57,011 bases of DNA from Cloacibacillus sp. (GCA_036655895.1 JAVVPF010000020.1:1-57011); one strand, 5' to 3'. Counted from the first letter of the stretch, positions 24,850 to 33,431 are shown. The notes: generated by a model not told the origin, from the letters alone. A program made the numbers and translations.

Positions 24850-26559
24850 ATGGAAAAAGCAGCACGGTTATTTTTAGCGCTTATTTTTATCGCGGCCACG
24901 GCCGTAGCTTCAATGGCGGCGACGGCGAACGAAGTCTACGCCAAACACGGAATGGTATCCGCGGCAAACGAGCTCGCGTCGAAGGCCGGCGTTGAAATAA
25001 TGCAGAAAGGCGGCAACGCCATCGACGCCGCGGTCGCAACGGCGCTTGCGCTCAACGTAGTTGAGTTCAACGCCTCCGGCATCGGCGGCGGCGGTTTTAT
25101 GACCATCCGCGATGCTAAGACAGGTAAGACTATTTGTCTTGACTATCGTGAGACGGCGCCTCAGTCCGCCACAAAAGAGATGTACGCGAGCGACGCGTCA
25201 AAAAAAGCCAAGGAATCTATCTACGGCGGCAAATCAGTGGGCGTCCCAGGATGGCTCAAGGGCATGACCTACGCGCTCGACAAATACGGCACGATGAAAT
25301 TCAAAGATGTCGCAGCTCCCGCAATCAGGCTCGCGGAAGAGGGGTTTGTCGTGGCTCCGATGCAGAACGAAATAATCGCCGATAACTATGAGACGCTTGC
25401 CAAATTCAGCGGAACGAACCTACCTTATTTCGAGGACGACCTTCCTATAGCGGCGGGCAAAGTATTAAAACAGCCAGCGCTCGGAAAACTTTTTAGGCTC
25501 ATCGGCGAAAAAGGCCCCGACGTTTTCTATAAGGGCGAAGTAGCCGACGCCGTAGTACGCGCCGTCGAACGCACGGGAGGCAAACTGACGAAAGAAGACC
25601 TTGCGGGATATAAGATGTTTGAGCGCACGCCGATAACCGGCAGCTACAGAGGCTATCAGATATACTCCATGCCCCCCTCTTCAAGCGGCGGAACGCATAT
25701 CGTGCAGCTTCTCAACATCATGGAAAATTTCGACGTCAAAGCCATGAAGCCCGGTTCTGCAAAATTCGCGCACGTATGGGCCGAAGCAACGAAACTGGCC
25801 TTCGCGGACCGCGGTAAATATATGGCAGACACAGCCTTTGTAAAAGTTCCGCTAAACGGACTCCAGTCAAAGGCGTACGCAAAGACTCAGGCCGCGAAGA
25901 TCGACATGAAAAAGGTGAACGCAAACGCCGAAGCAGGCGACCCATGGAAATACGACAAGGGCACCGCAAGCGCCTATATCGCGGGGCTTGGCTCAGAACG
26001 CCAGTCGACGAGCAGCTTCTCCGTAGTCGACCAAAACGGCAACATCGTCACATCGACAAACACAATCAACTACTTCTGCGGCTCGTCGGTATATGTGCCG
26101 GAATACGGTTTTCTCCTCAACGACGAAATGGACGACTTCTCACAGGATCCAAAGAGCGTAAACGCGCCGGAACCTGGCAAACGTCCGCTCTCCTCAATGA
26201 GCCCGACGATAGTGCTCGACCCGAGCGGCAGAGCCTTCATGAGCATTGGCGCGGCGGGCGCTACGCGCATCATCACTGCCGTCTCCCAGATAATCATGAA
26301 TGTTATAGATTTCGGCATGGAGATGGACGAAGCGATAGAGCAGACCCGTTTCCACAACCAGAGCGGAACGCTCCTTCGCGTAGACCAGGGCCGCACGCAG
26401 GATACGACCATGGCGCTGCTTGGCATGGAAGGCTATAAAATAGAAGAGGTCGGCCCCGGTACGCTTGGGACAGCGCAGGGCATCCTTTTCGATCATGCAA
26501 AAGGCCGTATGAACGGCGGCGCGGACAGCCGCAGGCTCGGAGTGCCGGTAGGCTTCTAA
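24850..26559 (+). CDS. ggt: Gamma-glutamyltransferase, second copy
   Basis: The 569-residue paralogue is closely related to the first copy over the whole length. It has a signal peptide (LFLALIFIAATAVASMAA), an intact predicted nucleophile Thr near residue 387 (RQSTSSFSVVDQNGN), and NDEMDDFSQ and KRPLSSMSPT. The His after the catalytic Thr in the first copy is Ser here, and FVNNQMDD has become LLNDEMDD, so substrate preference may differ. GAGGAGG precedes the ATG. The 10-mer TTTGCAGTAA occurs upstream of both copies (22881 and 24817), probably a relic of duplication. Confidence 0.92.
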   Translation: MEKAARLFLALIFIAATAVASMAATANEVYAKHGMVSAANELASKAGVEIMQKGGNAIDAAVATALALNVVEFNASGIGGGGFMTIRDAKTGKTICLDYRETAPQSATKEMYASDASKKAKESIYGGKSVGVPGWLKGMTYALDKYGTMKFKDVAAPAIRLAEEGFVVAPMQNEIIADNYETLAKFSGTNLPYFEDDLPIAAGKVLKQPALGKLFRLIGEKGPDVFYKGEVADAVVRAVERTGGKLTKEDLAGYKMFERTPITGSYRGYQIYSMPPSSSGGTHIVQLLNIMENFDVKAMKPGSAKFAHVWAEATKLAFADRGKYMADTAFVKVPLNGLQSKAYAKTQAAKIDMKKVNANAEAGDPWKYDKGTASAYIAGLGSERQSTSSFSVVDQNGNIVTSTNTINYFCGSSVYVPEYGFLLNDEMDDFSQDPKSVNAPEPGKRPLSSMSPTIVLDPSGRAFMSIGAAGATRIITAVSQIIMNVIDFGMEMDEAIEQTRFHNQSGTLLRVDQGRTQDTTMALLGMEGYKIEEVGPGTLGTAQGILFDHAKGRMNGGADSRRLGVPVGF

Positions 26560-26592
26560 GTTCGGAGATCAGAGTCCAAACGATCAACGCAA

Positions 26593-26622
26593 CGGAGCGC
26601 GGCCGAAATCGGCCGCGCTCCG
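26593..26622 (+). terminator. GC-rich hairpin after second ggt
   Basis: A near-perfect 13-14-bp stem (26593-26606 with 26609-26622) follows the stop codon by about 35 nt. No T tract follows, so termination is likely but less certain. Confidence 0.55.
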
Positions 26623-26648
26623 TGTGATGATCGCGGGGATGTATCTCT

Positions 26649-26686
26649 ACTTGATTAATTTACAGTTATCTGTTTATATATCAAGT
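26649..26686. promoter_or_regulatory. Candidate operator upstream of the second GntR gene
   Basis: ACTTGAT (26649-26655) and ATCAAGT (26680-26686) are inverted arms enclosing CAGTTATCTG (26663-26672), the reverse complement of the core upstream of the first GntR operon (8091-8100). It suggests autoregulation by an FCD-type GntR protein. Confidence 0.4.
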
Positions 26687-26732
26687 ATAAATGATTATGT
26701 ATTACAAGATGTGCAAAATAGAGGCGATAGGT

Positions 26733-27455
26733 ATGAATAGTAATAGTCCATTTAGTTCATTAAGCCAATACGCGCCAAGCGCTGCATTTAATACCAGCGT
26801 AGAGACTCTGGTAGTACAAACGTTGCGTTCAGCGATAACCCAGGGGGCCTTTTATCCAGGACAGGAGATAGACGAAGCGGCAATCGCCGAAGGCCTCCAA
26901 ATTAGTAAAATGCCGGTAAGGCAGGCGATAGCAGCTTTAGAAGTTGAGGGGTTGGTGACCAAAGTACCGAGAAAAAAAGTATATGTTACCAGTTTGGATA
27001 AACACGATATTGAAGAAATCTATACGACACGCATTGCCCTTGAGGAGGTTGCTATAAGAACAGCCATTAAGAAAGCCACGGAAAAAGACTATCAACTGTT
27101 GGAAGAAAATCTTGCGATACCACTCTCTCAGATGGGAGGTTACGTCGGGTTTCTTGAGGTGGATAAAGAGTTCCATTCGTTGCTTTATTCTCCATCAGGG
27201 TGGCATCGTGTAATAAAATATTTACAACAGCTACGAAACAACACGGCAATGTATAGAATATTGAGGGAACCGCTACCGTCGGAAAAACTTCTACTTTCAT
27301 TAGAAGAACATCACGCTATTTATATAGCCTATTTAAAGAAAGATGAAGAAATGACTGCAAAGCTGTTAAGGGAGCATACTTTACGCACGATACCAAGTCT
27401 TAATGACATAACTAGAGCGAATGACACGGTATCTCTGCTCCAGAAACTCAAATAA
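26733..27455 (+). CDS. GntR-family regulator with FCD domain
   Basis: The 240-residue protein has a winged helix (about 25-90) with QEIDEAAIAEGLQISKMPVRQAIAAL, shown here only in part as ISKMPVRQAI, and a helical FCD domain (about 100-230) with YTTRIALEE, EVDKEFHSLLY and LEEHHAIYIAYL. The His/Asp residues in these blocks are the usual metal and ligand contacts. The start at 26733 has GAGG upstream; the longer frame from 26691 adds an unlikely leader. It is the first gene of the AT-rich block and probably regulates the tctBAC-dehydratase genes in response to their substrate. Confidence 0.87.
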   Translation: MNSNSPFSSLSQYAPSAAFNTSVETLVVQTLRSAITQGAFYPGQEIDEAAIAEGLQISKMPVRQAIAALEVEGLVTKVPRKKVYVTSLDKHDIEEIYTTRIALEEVAIRTAIKKATEKDYQLLEENLAIPLSQMGGYVGFLEVDKEFHSLLYSPSGWHRVIKYLQQLRNNTAMYRILREPLPSEKLLLSLEEHHAIYIAYLKKDEEMTAKLLREHTLRTIPSLNDITRANDTVSLLQKLK

Positions 27456-27474
27456 CCGCATTATTTTTAATATA

Positions 27475-27518
27475 ACAGGGAGGACTTTTATATATTGATA
27501 AAAGTCCTCCCTGTTTAT
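27475..27518 (+). terminator. Terminator after the GntR gene
   Basis: Positions 27475-27490 pair perfectly with 27499-27514 (16 bp, loop of 8), followed by a T-rich stretch. It separates the regulator from the transporter genes. Confidence 0.9.
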
Positions 27519-27539
27519 TTGTCCAAGCTAAATTATAAC

Positions 27540-27573
27540 TTGACATTAGAACATATTATGATATAAATAATAT
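27540..27573 (+). promoter_or_regulatory. Promoter with overlapping inverted repeat, tct operon
   Basis: TTGACA (27540-27545) and TATAAA (27562-27567) are 16 bp apart. ATATTAT (27553-27559) and ATAATAT (27567-27573) form an inverted repeat over the -10, a plausible repressor site. In such AT-rich DNA the repeat may be fortuitous. Confidence 0.5.
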
Positions 27574-27680
27574 AAGATAAAAAATCATAAATACAATTTA
27601 TATACAATCTGCTGTGGAGAAGAGAAAGGGGGAAGAAATAGTACATTCATCTGTAGCGCGATTGTCAAAGGGGTGGAAAT

Positions 27681-28166
27681 ATGAGTGATGTGCAGAATTG
27701 TAAATATGATTTCATAGCTGGCACGATATCCTTTATCGCCGGTGTGGGGTTATATATCAATGTTCAAATGCAAGATATGATGAAATTCGATCTGTTAGGC
27801 TCTAAGTTTTTTCCCAAGGTTGCGTGTGTTGGTATGATGTTACTAGGAGGTATCTTAGTACTCCAGTCTATCGCAAAGTTAAAGTATCTAAAAGCTGAAG
27901 GAAACGATGAGGCCGAAACGAAAGAAAGTTTCTTTAATAGAAAAAAGGCTTTGTTTGTAGTTTACTCAGTAACATATTTTACGGCACTTGAATTTTCTGC
28001 AGGTTTCCTGCTCATGACTCCTATCTACATGTTTTTAAATATTCTTTTGTTGAAGCATGGAAAACCTTCGATAGCAGAGACACTGACATACGTTATTTTC
28101 TCAATTGTAGTGTCTACTGTCACCCATCAGTTCTTTAGTAAAATTCTTTACCTACTTCTTCCGTAA
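27681..28166 (+). CDS. tctB: Tripartite tricarboxylate transporter small membrane subunit TctB
   Basis: The 161-residue protein has four predicted membrane helices (about 8-25, 38-62, 85-105, 120-158), the usual TctB size and layout. An early FDLLGSKFFPKVACVGM stretch fits the family. It partners TctA encoded 16 nt downstream. GGGGTGG precedes the ATG. Sequence conservation is low in TctB, so the assignment relies partly on position. Confidence 0.82.
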   Translation: MSDVQNCKYDFIAGTISFIAGVGLYINVQMQDMMKFDLLGSKFFPKVACVGMMLLGGILVLQSIAKLKYLKAEGNDEAETKESFFNRKKALFVVYSVTYFTALEFSAGFLLMTPIYMFLNILLLKHGKPSIAETLTYVIFSIVVSTVTHQFFSKILYLLLP

Positions 28167-28182
28167 TAAAGAGGTGTAAAAA

Positions 28183-29673
28183 GTGAATCCAGATATTATT
28201 CAGGGTATCAGTAGTATCTTTGCTCCGTTTCCATTTATGCTTATGTTGCTTGGTACTTTTGTAGGTATTGTTTTTGGCGCGATTCCAGGGTTGACGGCAA
28301 CGATGGGTATTGTACTTTTTCTTCCACTTACTTTTAAGATAGACCCTGTTTCTTCTATATGTCTCCTGCTTGGTATCTATACAGGAGGTATATCCGGAGG
28401 GCTTGTCTCAGCGGCTCTACTTAGAATGCCAGGTACGCCGTCTTCAGTAGCTACGACTTTTGATGCATACCCGATGTCTCAAAAGGGTGAGCCCGGTAGA
28501 GCACTTGGGATAGGAATTTTTGCTTCGTTTATAGGTGGGCTTTTCAGTTCAATAGCCCTAATATTTGTGGCGCCGCAGGTTGCAAAAATTGCACTTACCT
28601 TTGGAAATTTTGAATATTTTTCAGTGTCGCTCCTTGCATTGAGCATTGTCATAGTGCTTTCAAAAAAATCCATGATAAAAGGATTGTTGGCTACATTTAT
28701 AGGACTTTTCTTCGCAACCGTTGGTAGTTCTGAAATAGACATGGTTCCACGCTTTACATTTGGATTTGAAGAGCTTGAGGCTGGATTTAATATAATGCCT
28801 TTTCTAATAGGGTTATATGCTATATCACAGATAATTTCCGATATGGGATCGAATAACGATGTGCTTGTTCCAGATGTACCGATTACAAATGTATGGATAG
28901 GATTCAGAAATTTCTTTAAAGGAGATTTCTCGAATGTGATGCAGAGTACCCTTATCGGTTTTTTTATAGGACTTCTTCCCGGTATCGGAGGTGCCACTGC
29001 TAATGTAGTCTCTTACGGAAACGCGAAATCTCATTCAAAACATCCAGAACTTTTTGGTACTGGATATAAAAGTGGGATAATAGCATCAGAAACTTCTAAT
29101 AATGCGGTGATAGCAGGAGCACTTGTACCTATGCTCACTATGGGCATTCCAGGGGATGCTACCACCGCAGTATTAGTTGGAGCACTGATGATACATGGTC
29201 TGCAGCCCGGTCCGATGCTTTTTAACACTAACGCTGCTTTTGTCTATAGTACTTTCTCAGCGGTATTTTTTTCAAATTTGGCCATGTTTATAATGATGCT
29301 TGTGGCTATACGGATTTTTATCAAGGCTCTCAGCATACCTAAGACATATCTATTACCCTTCATTATTGTGATGTGCGTTGTGGGTGCCTATGCACTTAAT
29401 AATCGAATCTTTGACGCTTGGCTTTTGCTTTTCTTTGGGCTTGTAGGGTACTGTCTAGAAAAATTAGAATTTCCAATGACGCCTGCTATTTTAGGTTTTG
29501 TTCTCGCTCCTTTGATAGAGAACAATTTGAGGCAAGGGCTGATGTCTAGTAACGGAAGCTATCTGCCTTTATTGGAAGGGAAAATATCTCTTATTTGCCT
29601 CGCTTTGGCAGTCATTTCGCTCACATGGCCTTTTGTCAGCGGAGTAATTAAGAGGGTTAAAAATGTAATTTGA
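28183..29673 (+). CDS. tctA: Tripartite tricarboxylate transporter large membrane subunit TctA
   Basis: The 496-residue protein has about twelve membrane helices and strong TctA motifs: GIVFGAIPGLTATMGIVL near 30, GGISGGLVSAALLRMPGTPSSVATTFDGYPM-like segment near 70-100 (with DAYPM here), FIGLLPGIGGATANVVSYG near 260 and VPMLTMGIPGDATTAVL near 310. It is the sodium- or proton-coupled channel part of the importer. Translation starts at a GTG (28183) with GAGGTG upstream. The target is a carboxylic acid delivered by the downstream TctC-type protein. Confidence 0.93.
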   Translation: MNPDIIQGISSIFAPFPFMLMLLGTFVGIVFGAIPGLTATMGIVLFLPLTFKIDPVSSICLLLGIYTGGISGGLVSAALLRMPGTPSSVATTFDAYPMSQKGEPGRALGIGIFASFIGGLFSSIALIFVAPQVAKIALTFGNFEYFSVSLLALSIVIVLSKKSMIKGLLATFIGLFFATVGSSEIDMVPRFTFGFEELEAGFNIMPFLIGLYAISQIISDMGSNNDVLVPDVPITNVWIGFRNFFKGDFSNVMQSTLIGFFIGLLPGIGGATANVVSYGNAKSHSKHPELFGTGYKSGIIASETSNNAVIAGALVPMLTMGIPGDATTAVLVGALMIHGLQPGPMLFNTNAAFVYSTFSAVFFSNLAMFIMMLVAIRIFIKALSIPKTYLLPFIIVMCVVGAYALNNRIFDAWLLLFFGLVGYCLEKLEFPMTPAILGFVLAPLIENNLRQGLMSSNGSYLPLLEGKISLICLALAVISLTWPFVSGVIKRVKNVI

Positions 29674-29718
29674 TTTAACTGTAATGATAAATAAAAAACT
29701 CAAGGAGGTTGTATTCTT

Positions 29719-30687
29719 ATGTTCAAAAAATATGTGGCAGTGTTGATGTGTGTGTTGTCTTTAGTAGCATGTTCGTGTGTAGCCGCTATAGCGGCTGATA
29801 CATATCCTTCAAAACCAATCAAAATGGTAGTTGGGTATGCTCCGGGCGGTGGAGTGGACACTACTGCAAGAATCTTTGCAAAATATGCGGAAGAGTTCCT
29901 TGGCCAGCCAATCATCATAACGAATATTACTGGTGGAGGTGGAAGTATTGGTGCAAGAGAGGTGTTAAAGGCGAAACCAGACGGATACACGTTGCTATGG
30001 ATGCATGAAGCTATACTCTCGGGGTATATAACGGGAGTTGCTAAGTTCAGTTGGGAGGAATTTACACCACTTGGCAAGGCTGTTGCCACATGTGATGCCA
30101 TCGTTGTCAAGGCTGATGCTCCGTGGAAAACCATAGACGAATTTATGGTTTATCTCAATAAAAATCCGGGCAAGGTTAAAATGCCAGTAGAGATAGGCTC
30201 AATGAGTCAGTTAGAGCTTGCCGCAATTGACAATGCTGCAGGTGGCAAAAAAATCGTCGCTGTGAGTGGCGGTGGTGGAGCTACGCGAATCCCTAAACTA
30301 CTCGGAGGCTTTCTTGATGCTGCTTCTCTGAATGCTCCGTCAATCCCGCAATATGTTAAAGATGGTTCCCTTCGTCCTTTGGCGGTTTGCACTCCCGAAC
30401 GTAGTCCGTTTTTTCCGGGGCTTCCTACATTGAAGGAACGTGGTTACGATGTAAATAAACCATTTAATATGTACGTTTTTGGGCCAAAGGAGCTTCCGAA
30501 AGCAGTTGTGATAAAGATTAACGGTGCGCTTAAGCAAATGACCGCGGATCCTAGAGTAAAGAAAGATCTTGCCGCCATATTAGCAAGTCCAAGCTTTATG
30601 ACACCCGAAGAACAGGTAAAGTACCTTGCCAATCTTACAAAATATCTTCAGGGTGTTGCTAAAAAAGCTGGAATTAATCAGAAATAA
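29719..30687 (+). CDS. tctC: Tripartite tricarboxylate transporter substrate-binding protein (TctC/Bug family)
   Basis: The 322-residue exported protein has a signal peptide, possibly a lipoprotein type because SLVACSC is at the cleavage region. The Bug-family start YPSKPIKMVVGYAPGGGVDTTAR is clear, as are QPIIITNITGGGGSIGAREV and FPGLPTLKERGYDV. The protein captures a carboxylic acid, usually through water-bridged contacts to the carboxylate. AAGGAGG precedes the ATG. The following dehydratase suggests a hydroxylated sugar-type or dihydroxy acid ligand. Confidence 0.92.
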   Translation: MFKKYVAVLMCVLSLVACSCVAAIAADTYPSKPIKMVVGYAPGGGVDTTARIFAKYAEEFLGQPIIITNITGGGGSIGAREVLKAKPDGYTLLWMHEAILSGYITGVAKFSWEEFTPLGKAVATCDAIVVKADAPWKTIDEFMVYLNKNPGKVKMPVEIGSMSQLELAAIDNAAGGKKIVAVSGGGGATRIPKLLGGFLDAASLNAPSIPQYVKDGSLRPLAVCTPERSPFFPGLPTLKERGYDVNKPFNMYVFGPKELPKAVVIKINGALKQMTADPRVKKDLAAILASPSFMTPEEQVKYLANLTKYLQGVAKKAGINQK

Positions 30688-30764
30688 CGGACCAACAAAT
30701 CTAATGGCCGGAGAGAGTTTGTTCTCTTCGGCTGTATATCTCTAATTTTTCAAGGAGTTCACTC

Positions 30765-32471
30765 ATGGATAACTCAAGAAACATAATTCTAACTACTAAA
30801 AGATTACCGAGTGATGAAATAGTTAATGGCGCTGACCGTGCAGGGCATAGGGCGTTGCTATATTCTCTTGGGATAGAAAAAGACGAAATGACACGTCCGT
30901 TTATAGCTGTGGTGAATAGTTGGAATGAAATCGTCCCCGGCTGTGCACCGCTGAAAGAAATTGCTTCGTTTGTAAAAAGGGGAATTTCTGAGGCTGGCGG
31001 CCTCCCGTTTGAATTCTGTACTATCGGGGTTTGCGACGGACTGGCTCAGGGACATCGCGGCATGTCATATTCTCTTCCCAGCAGAGAAGTTATTGCTGAT
31101 TCTATTGAAATAATGCTTAAGGCTCACTGTTTTGACGGAGCTGTCTTTTTAGGAAGCTGCGATAAGATTATTCCAGGAATGCTGATGGCGGCCCTTCGCG
31201 TGAATATTCCCTCGATTTTTGTGCAAAGCGGGCCAATGCAGAACGGTTGCTACAAAGGGCAAAAACTCTCTCTGCCGTCGTTGCGTGAATATACTGGCAA
31301 ATTTTTTGAATCTCATATCACCGCTGAAGAACTTGAGAAAATAGAAAAAAGTACGATGCCAACTCTAGGAAGCTGTGCAATGCTGGGAACTGCTAATTCT
31401 ATGAGTTGTGTCGTAGAAACCCTTGGTCTCGGGCTGCCGATGACCGCCACGACCCCTCCGTTCACATCCCAGAAAAAACAAGAAGCGGTACGTGCTGGAA
31501 GGATAGTCGTTGATTTGGTCTACAAAGGGCGTAGGCCAAAAGATTATGTCACCAAAAATTCTATAGAAAATGCCCTGAGGGTCGGATTTGCGATAGGTTC
31601 TTCGACCAATCTTGTTCTTCATATCAGTGAGATTGCAAAAGAGGCCGGAATAGACATCTCATTGACGGAAATGGATGAAATAAGCGAATCGACACCGTAC
31701 ATCTCCAAACTTCATCCCTCTGGCACGGTCCCATTCAACGACCTCAATGCTGCTGGCGGAGTTCCTGCCATTTTACGGTCGCTTGGTCCTCTGCTACACC
31801 TTAGCGAGCGGTGCGTATGCGGGCAGAGCATAGAAGAAATAGCAGAAACAGCCGACTGGGTCGATAGGGAAATAATACGCCCCAAAGAAAAGCCGTTCCA
31901 TACCAAAGGTTCTCTGAAGGTATTGTGGGGGTCTCTCGCACCGGATGGTGCCGTTGTAAAACAATCCGGTGTAGCGGATAAAATGCGTATCCACACCGGT
32001 CCAGCCGTGGTCTTCGAGAATATGGAGGCTGCAATCATTGCTGTGGAAGAGGGCCGGATAACGAAAGGTTCCGTAGTCGTTATTCGCAACGAAGGTCCTG
32101 TTGGTGGCCCAGGCATGAGAGAGATGCAGCTTGTTACGACTCTTATGGTTGGAACTGGCCTATCAGACACGACAGCTCTGGTCACGGACGGACGTTTTTC
32201 CGGCGCGACACGCGGCCCTTGCATCGGTCATGTCTCCCCCGAAGCAGCTCTTGGTGGTCCGATCGCTTATGTTCGCAATGGTGACGCAATCTCTATAAAC
32301 TTGGAAGAAGGGCGGCTTGATCTTGAAATAACGGCCGAAGAAATGCAAAAGCGCATTGAAAGTGATCCGCTAAGCGACATACAAAGCCAAGAAGGCGTAC
32401 TGGGAAGTTTTATTGAGCATTACATACAAAAACATAAAAAAGAGCGAAAAAATAGACGCTCCGTGGCGTGA
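30765..32471 (+). CDS. IlvD/Edd family dehydratase (dihydroxy-acid or sugar-acid dehydratase)
   Basis: The 568-residue enzyme carries the three cluster cysteines expected for IlvD-type [2Fe-2S] dehydratases: VPGCAPL near 60, [16 protein letters not shown] near 130 and [14 protein letters not shown] near 203. [11 protein letters not shown] near 480 has the catalytic serine. It removes water from a 2,3-dihydroxy carboxylic acid to give a 2-keto acid. Being next to a carboxylate importer and far from other branched-chain genes, it more likely acts on an imported aldonic or dihydroxy acid than in valine synthesis. AAGGAG precedes the ATG. Confidence 0.88.
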   Translation: MDNSRNIILTTKRLPSDEIVNGADRAGHRALLYSLGIEKDEMTRPFIAVVNSWNEIVPGCAPLKEIASFVKRGISEAGGLPFEFCTIGVCDGLAQGHRGMSYSLPSREVIADSIEIMLKAHCFDGAVFLGSCDKIIPGMLMAALRVNIPSIFVQSGPMQNGCYKGQKLSLPSLREYTGKFFESHITAEELEKIEKSTMPTLGSCAMLGTANSMSCVVETLGLGLPMTATTPPFTSQKKQEAVRAGRIVVDLVYKGRRPKDYVTKNSIENALRVGFAIGSSTNLVLHISEIAKEAGIDISLTEMDEISESTPYISKLHPSGTVPFNDLNAAGGVPAILRSLGPLLHLSERCVCGQSIEEIAETADWVDREIIRPKEKPFHTKGSLKVLWGSLAPDGAVVKQSGVADKMRIHTGPAVVFENMEAAIIAVEEGRITKGSVVVIRNEGPVGGPGMREMQLVTTLMVGTGLSDTTALVTDGRFSGATRGPCIGHVSPEAALGGPIAYVRNGDAISINLEEGRLDLEITAEEMQKRIESDPLSDIQSQEGVLGSFIEHYIQKHKKERKNRRSVA

Positions 32472-32524
32472 ACAATGCCATCAAAGCCTAGCGCTGGTGC
32501 CGTGAAATAACAAGTGCGCGCCCA

Positions 32525-33115
32525 TTACCGCGTCACCAGCATCCAGTAATTTTCCGCCAGCTTTTTTATCTCAAAGGGGCCGTGCAGCGCGCAGATCGAA
32601 AGCAGGTCTTTGTTTGTGAAGTCCGCGGCTATTATCTCTTTTTCTTGGAGCAGCGCAAGGTTGAAGCGGGCCATCGCCATTAGTACGGAGGGGCTTCTGC
32701 GCGCGCGCTGCGCTATGCCGAAGCCCATTATATAGGTGACGCGCCGTCCTTGCGCAAGCAGCGCGTCAAGCGCCGTTTGCAATTCATAAAAGGCGGGGAC
32801 GCCGGCCGCGGCGTCGAAGATATGCGCGTAAAGTTTCGGGGCGTTGCTTTTCAGCGTTCCGTAGTCCGCCATATATTCATAAGCGTCAAGCTCGCCCGCC
32901 GCGTTTCGCAGGCCGAAGGCGCCCCCTGTCTCTATACAATACCTCAGCGTAGGACGCAGCCGCGCACAAACGGACGCGGTTTTTTCCGCGGCGGTGGCCG
33001 ATGGGTATATACCGGCGTAATAGTCGCTCTGCGCCATGCAGTCGGAGGCAAGCTTCGTCGCCTCTTCGATATCATCTGCGCAAAGTGCCTTGACGCGTAA
33101 CGTTGTGGCTCTCAT
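32525..33115 (-). CDS. GNAT-like protein of unknown substrate
   Basis: The 196-residue protein begins MRATTLRVKALCADDIEEATKLASDC, which resembles the opening strand and helix of GNAT acyltransferases. The rest (YIMGFGIAQRARRSP, ALLQEKEIIAADFTN, FEIKKLAENYWMLV) does not show a clear acetyl-CoA loop. The family call is therefore tentative. The start is the ATG at 33113-33115, with GGGGGA 7 nt upstream; earlier in-frame ATGs lack a ribosome site. It converges with the IlvD/Edd gene and diverges from the cysE leader. Confidence 0.5.
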   Translation of the reverse strand: MRATTLRVKALCADDIEEATKLASDCMAQSDYYAGIYPSATAAEKTASVCARLRPTLRYCIETGGAFGLRNAAGELDAYEYMADYGTLKSNAPKLYAHIFDAAAGVPAFYELQTALDALLAQGRRVTYIMGFGIAQRARRSPSVLMAMARFNLALLQEKEIIAADFTNKDLLSICALHGPFEIKKLAENYWMLVTR

Positions 33116-33170
33116 CTGCATCTCCCCCGATTCATGGAAACATTTTAACATTATCCAATAAAATGCCAAC

Positions 33171-33199
33171 TTGCCAATCCGGCAAAGAACCTATAGAAT
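33171..33199 (+). promoter_or_regulatory. Promoter of the cysE leader
   Basis: TTGCCA (33171-33176) and TAGAAT (33194-33199) are 17 bp apart. Start of transcription would be at about 33206-33207, the leader ATG itself. TTGCC-AATCC-GGCAA (33171-33185) is an inverted repeat over the -35 and may bind a regulator. Confidence 0.6.
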
Positions 33200-33206
33200 G
33201 TAAGCC

Positions 33207-33332
33207 ATGAAAAATACGACGATCTTCCCAACCGACAATAAATCATCCTGTTGTTGCGGCGCCGCTGCGATCTCAATGGCGCGCCTCATGCCGCGCGCGT
33301 ATACTACACGTTCGGGGGGCTGCATCGCATAG
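33207..33332 (+). CDS. Cysteine-codon leader peptide upstream of cysE
   Basis: This 41-codon ORF reads MKNTTIFPTDNKSSCCCGAA..., with three consecutive Cys codons (TGT TGT TGC at 33249-33257) and a fourth at codon 39. No Shine-Dalgarno site precedes the ATG, but the ATG coincides with the predicted transcription start, so it may be translated leaderlessly. A rho-independent terminator lies 28 nt after its stop and cysE begins 99 nt after. The peptide is probably not functional as a protein. Ribosome stalling at the Cys codons would report low Cys-tRNA. The ORF is not recognised from any database by me. Confidence 0.65.
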   Translation: MKNTTIFPTDNKSSCCCGAAAISMARLMPRAYTTRSGGCIA

Positions 33333-33360
33333 GCGCGGAGCAGACGATATACTAAAAAGC

Positions 33361-33393
33361 AAAAGGCCCGCCCTGAAAAGGCGGGCCTTTTTT
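33361..33393 (+). terminator. Attenuator terminator upstream of cysE
   Basis: AAAAGGCCCGCC (33361-33372) pairs with GGCGGGCCTTTT (33380-33391) around a 7-nt loop, followed by more T's. It stands before cysE with only the short leader ORF upstream, so it acts within the cysE leader. Confidence 0.9.
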
Positions 33394-33431
33394 AATAAAG
33401 TTAAAAAATCATATTCTCAGGGGGAAACGCA

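Larger units (their letters stand above)
26640..32480. other. AT-rich catabolic island
   Basis: Base composition and codon choice change abruptly: A/T-ending codons dominate here while neighbours on both sides use G/C-ending codons. The block holds a complete cassette (regulator, three-part importer, dehydratase) and nothing else. No integrase, tRNA or insertion sequence marks its ends, so the mechanism of entry is unclear. Confidence 0.75.
33207..33431 (+). promoter_or_regulatory. Candidate cysteine-responsive transcription attenuator
   Basis: The leader contains the Cys-rich ORF, an alternative pairing segment and a terminator. GGCGCGCCT (33278-33286) can pair with the terminator's left arm AGGCCCGCC with 8 of 9 pairs. 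GGCGCC right after the Cys codons can pair instead with that same segment. A ribosome paused at the Cys codons would mask GGCGCC and favour the antiterminator, allowing cysE transcription when cysteine is short. Confidence 0.6.

Noticed and set aside
32525-33169. Longer start of the GNAT-like gene at 33169
   Set aside because: The ATG at 33115 has a good ribosome site, while the upstream ATGs do not.
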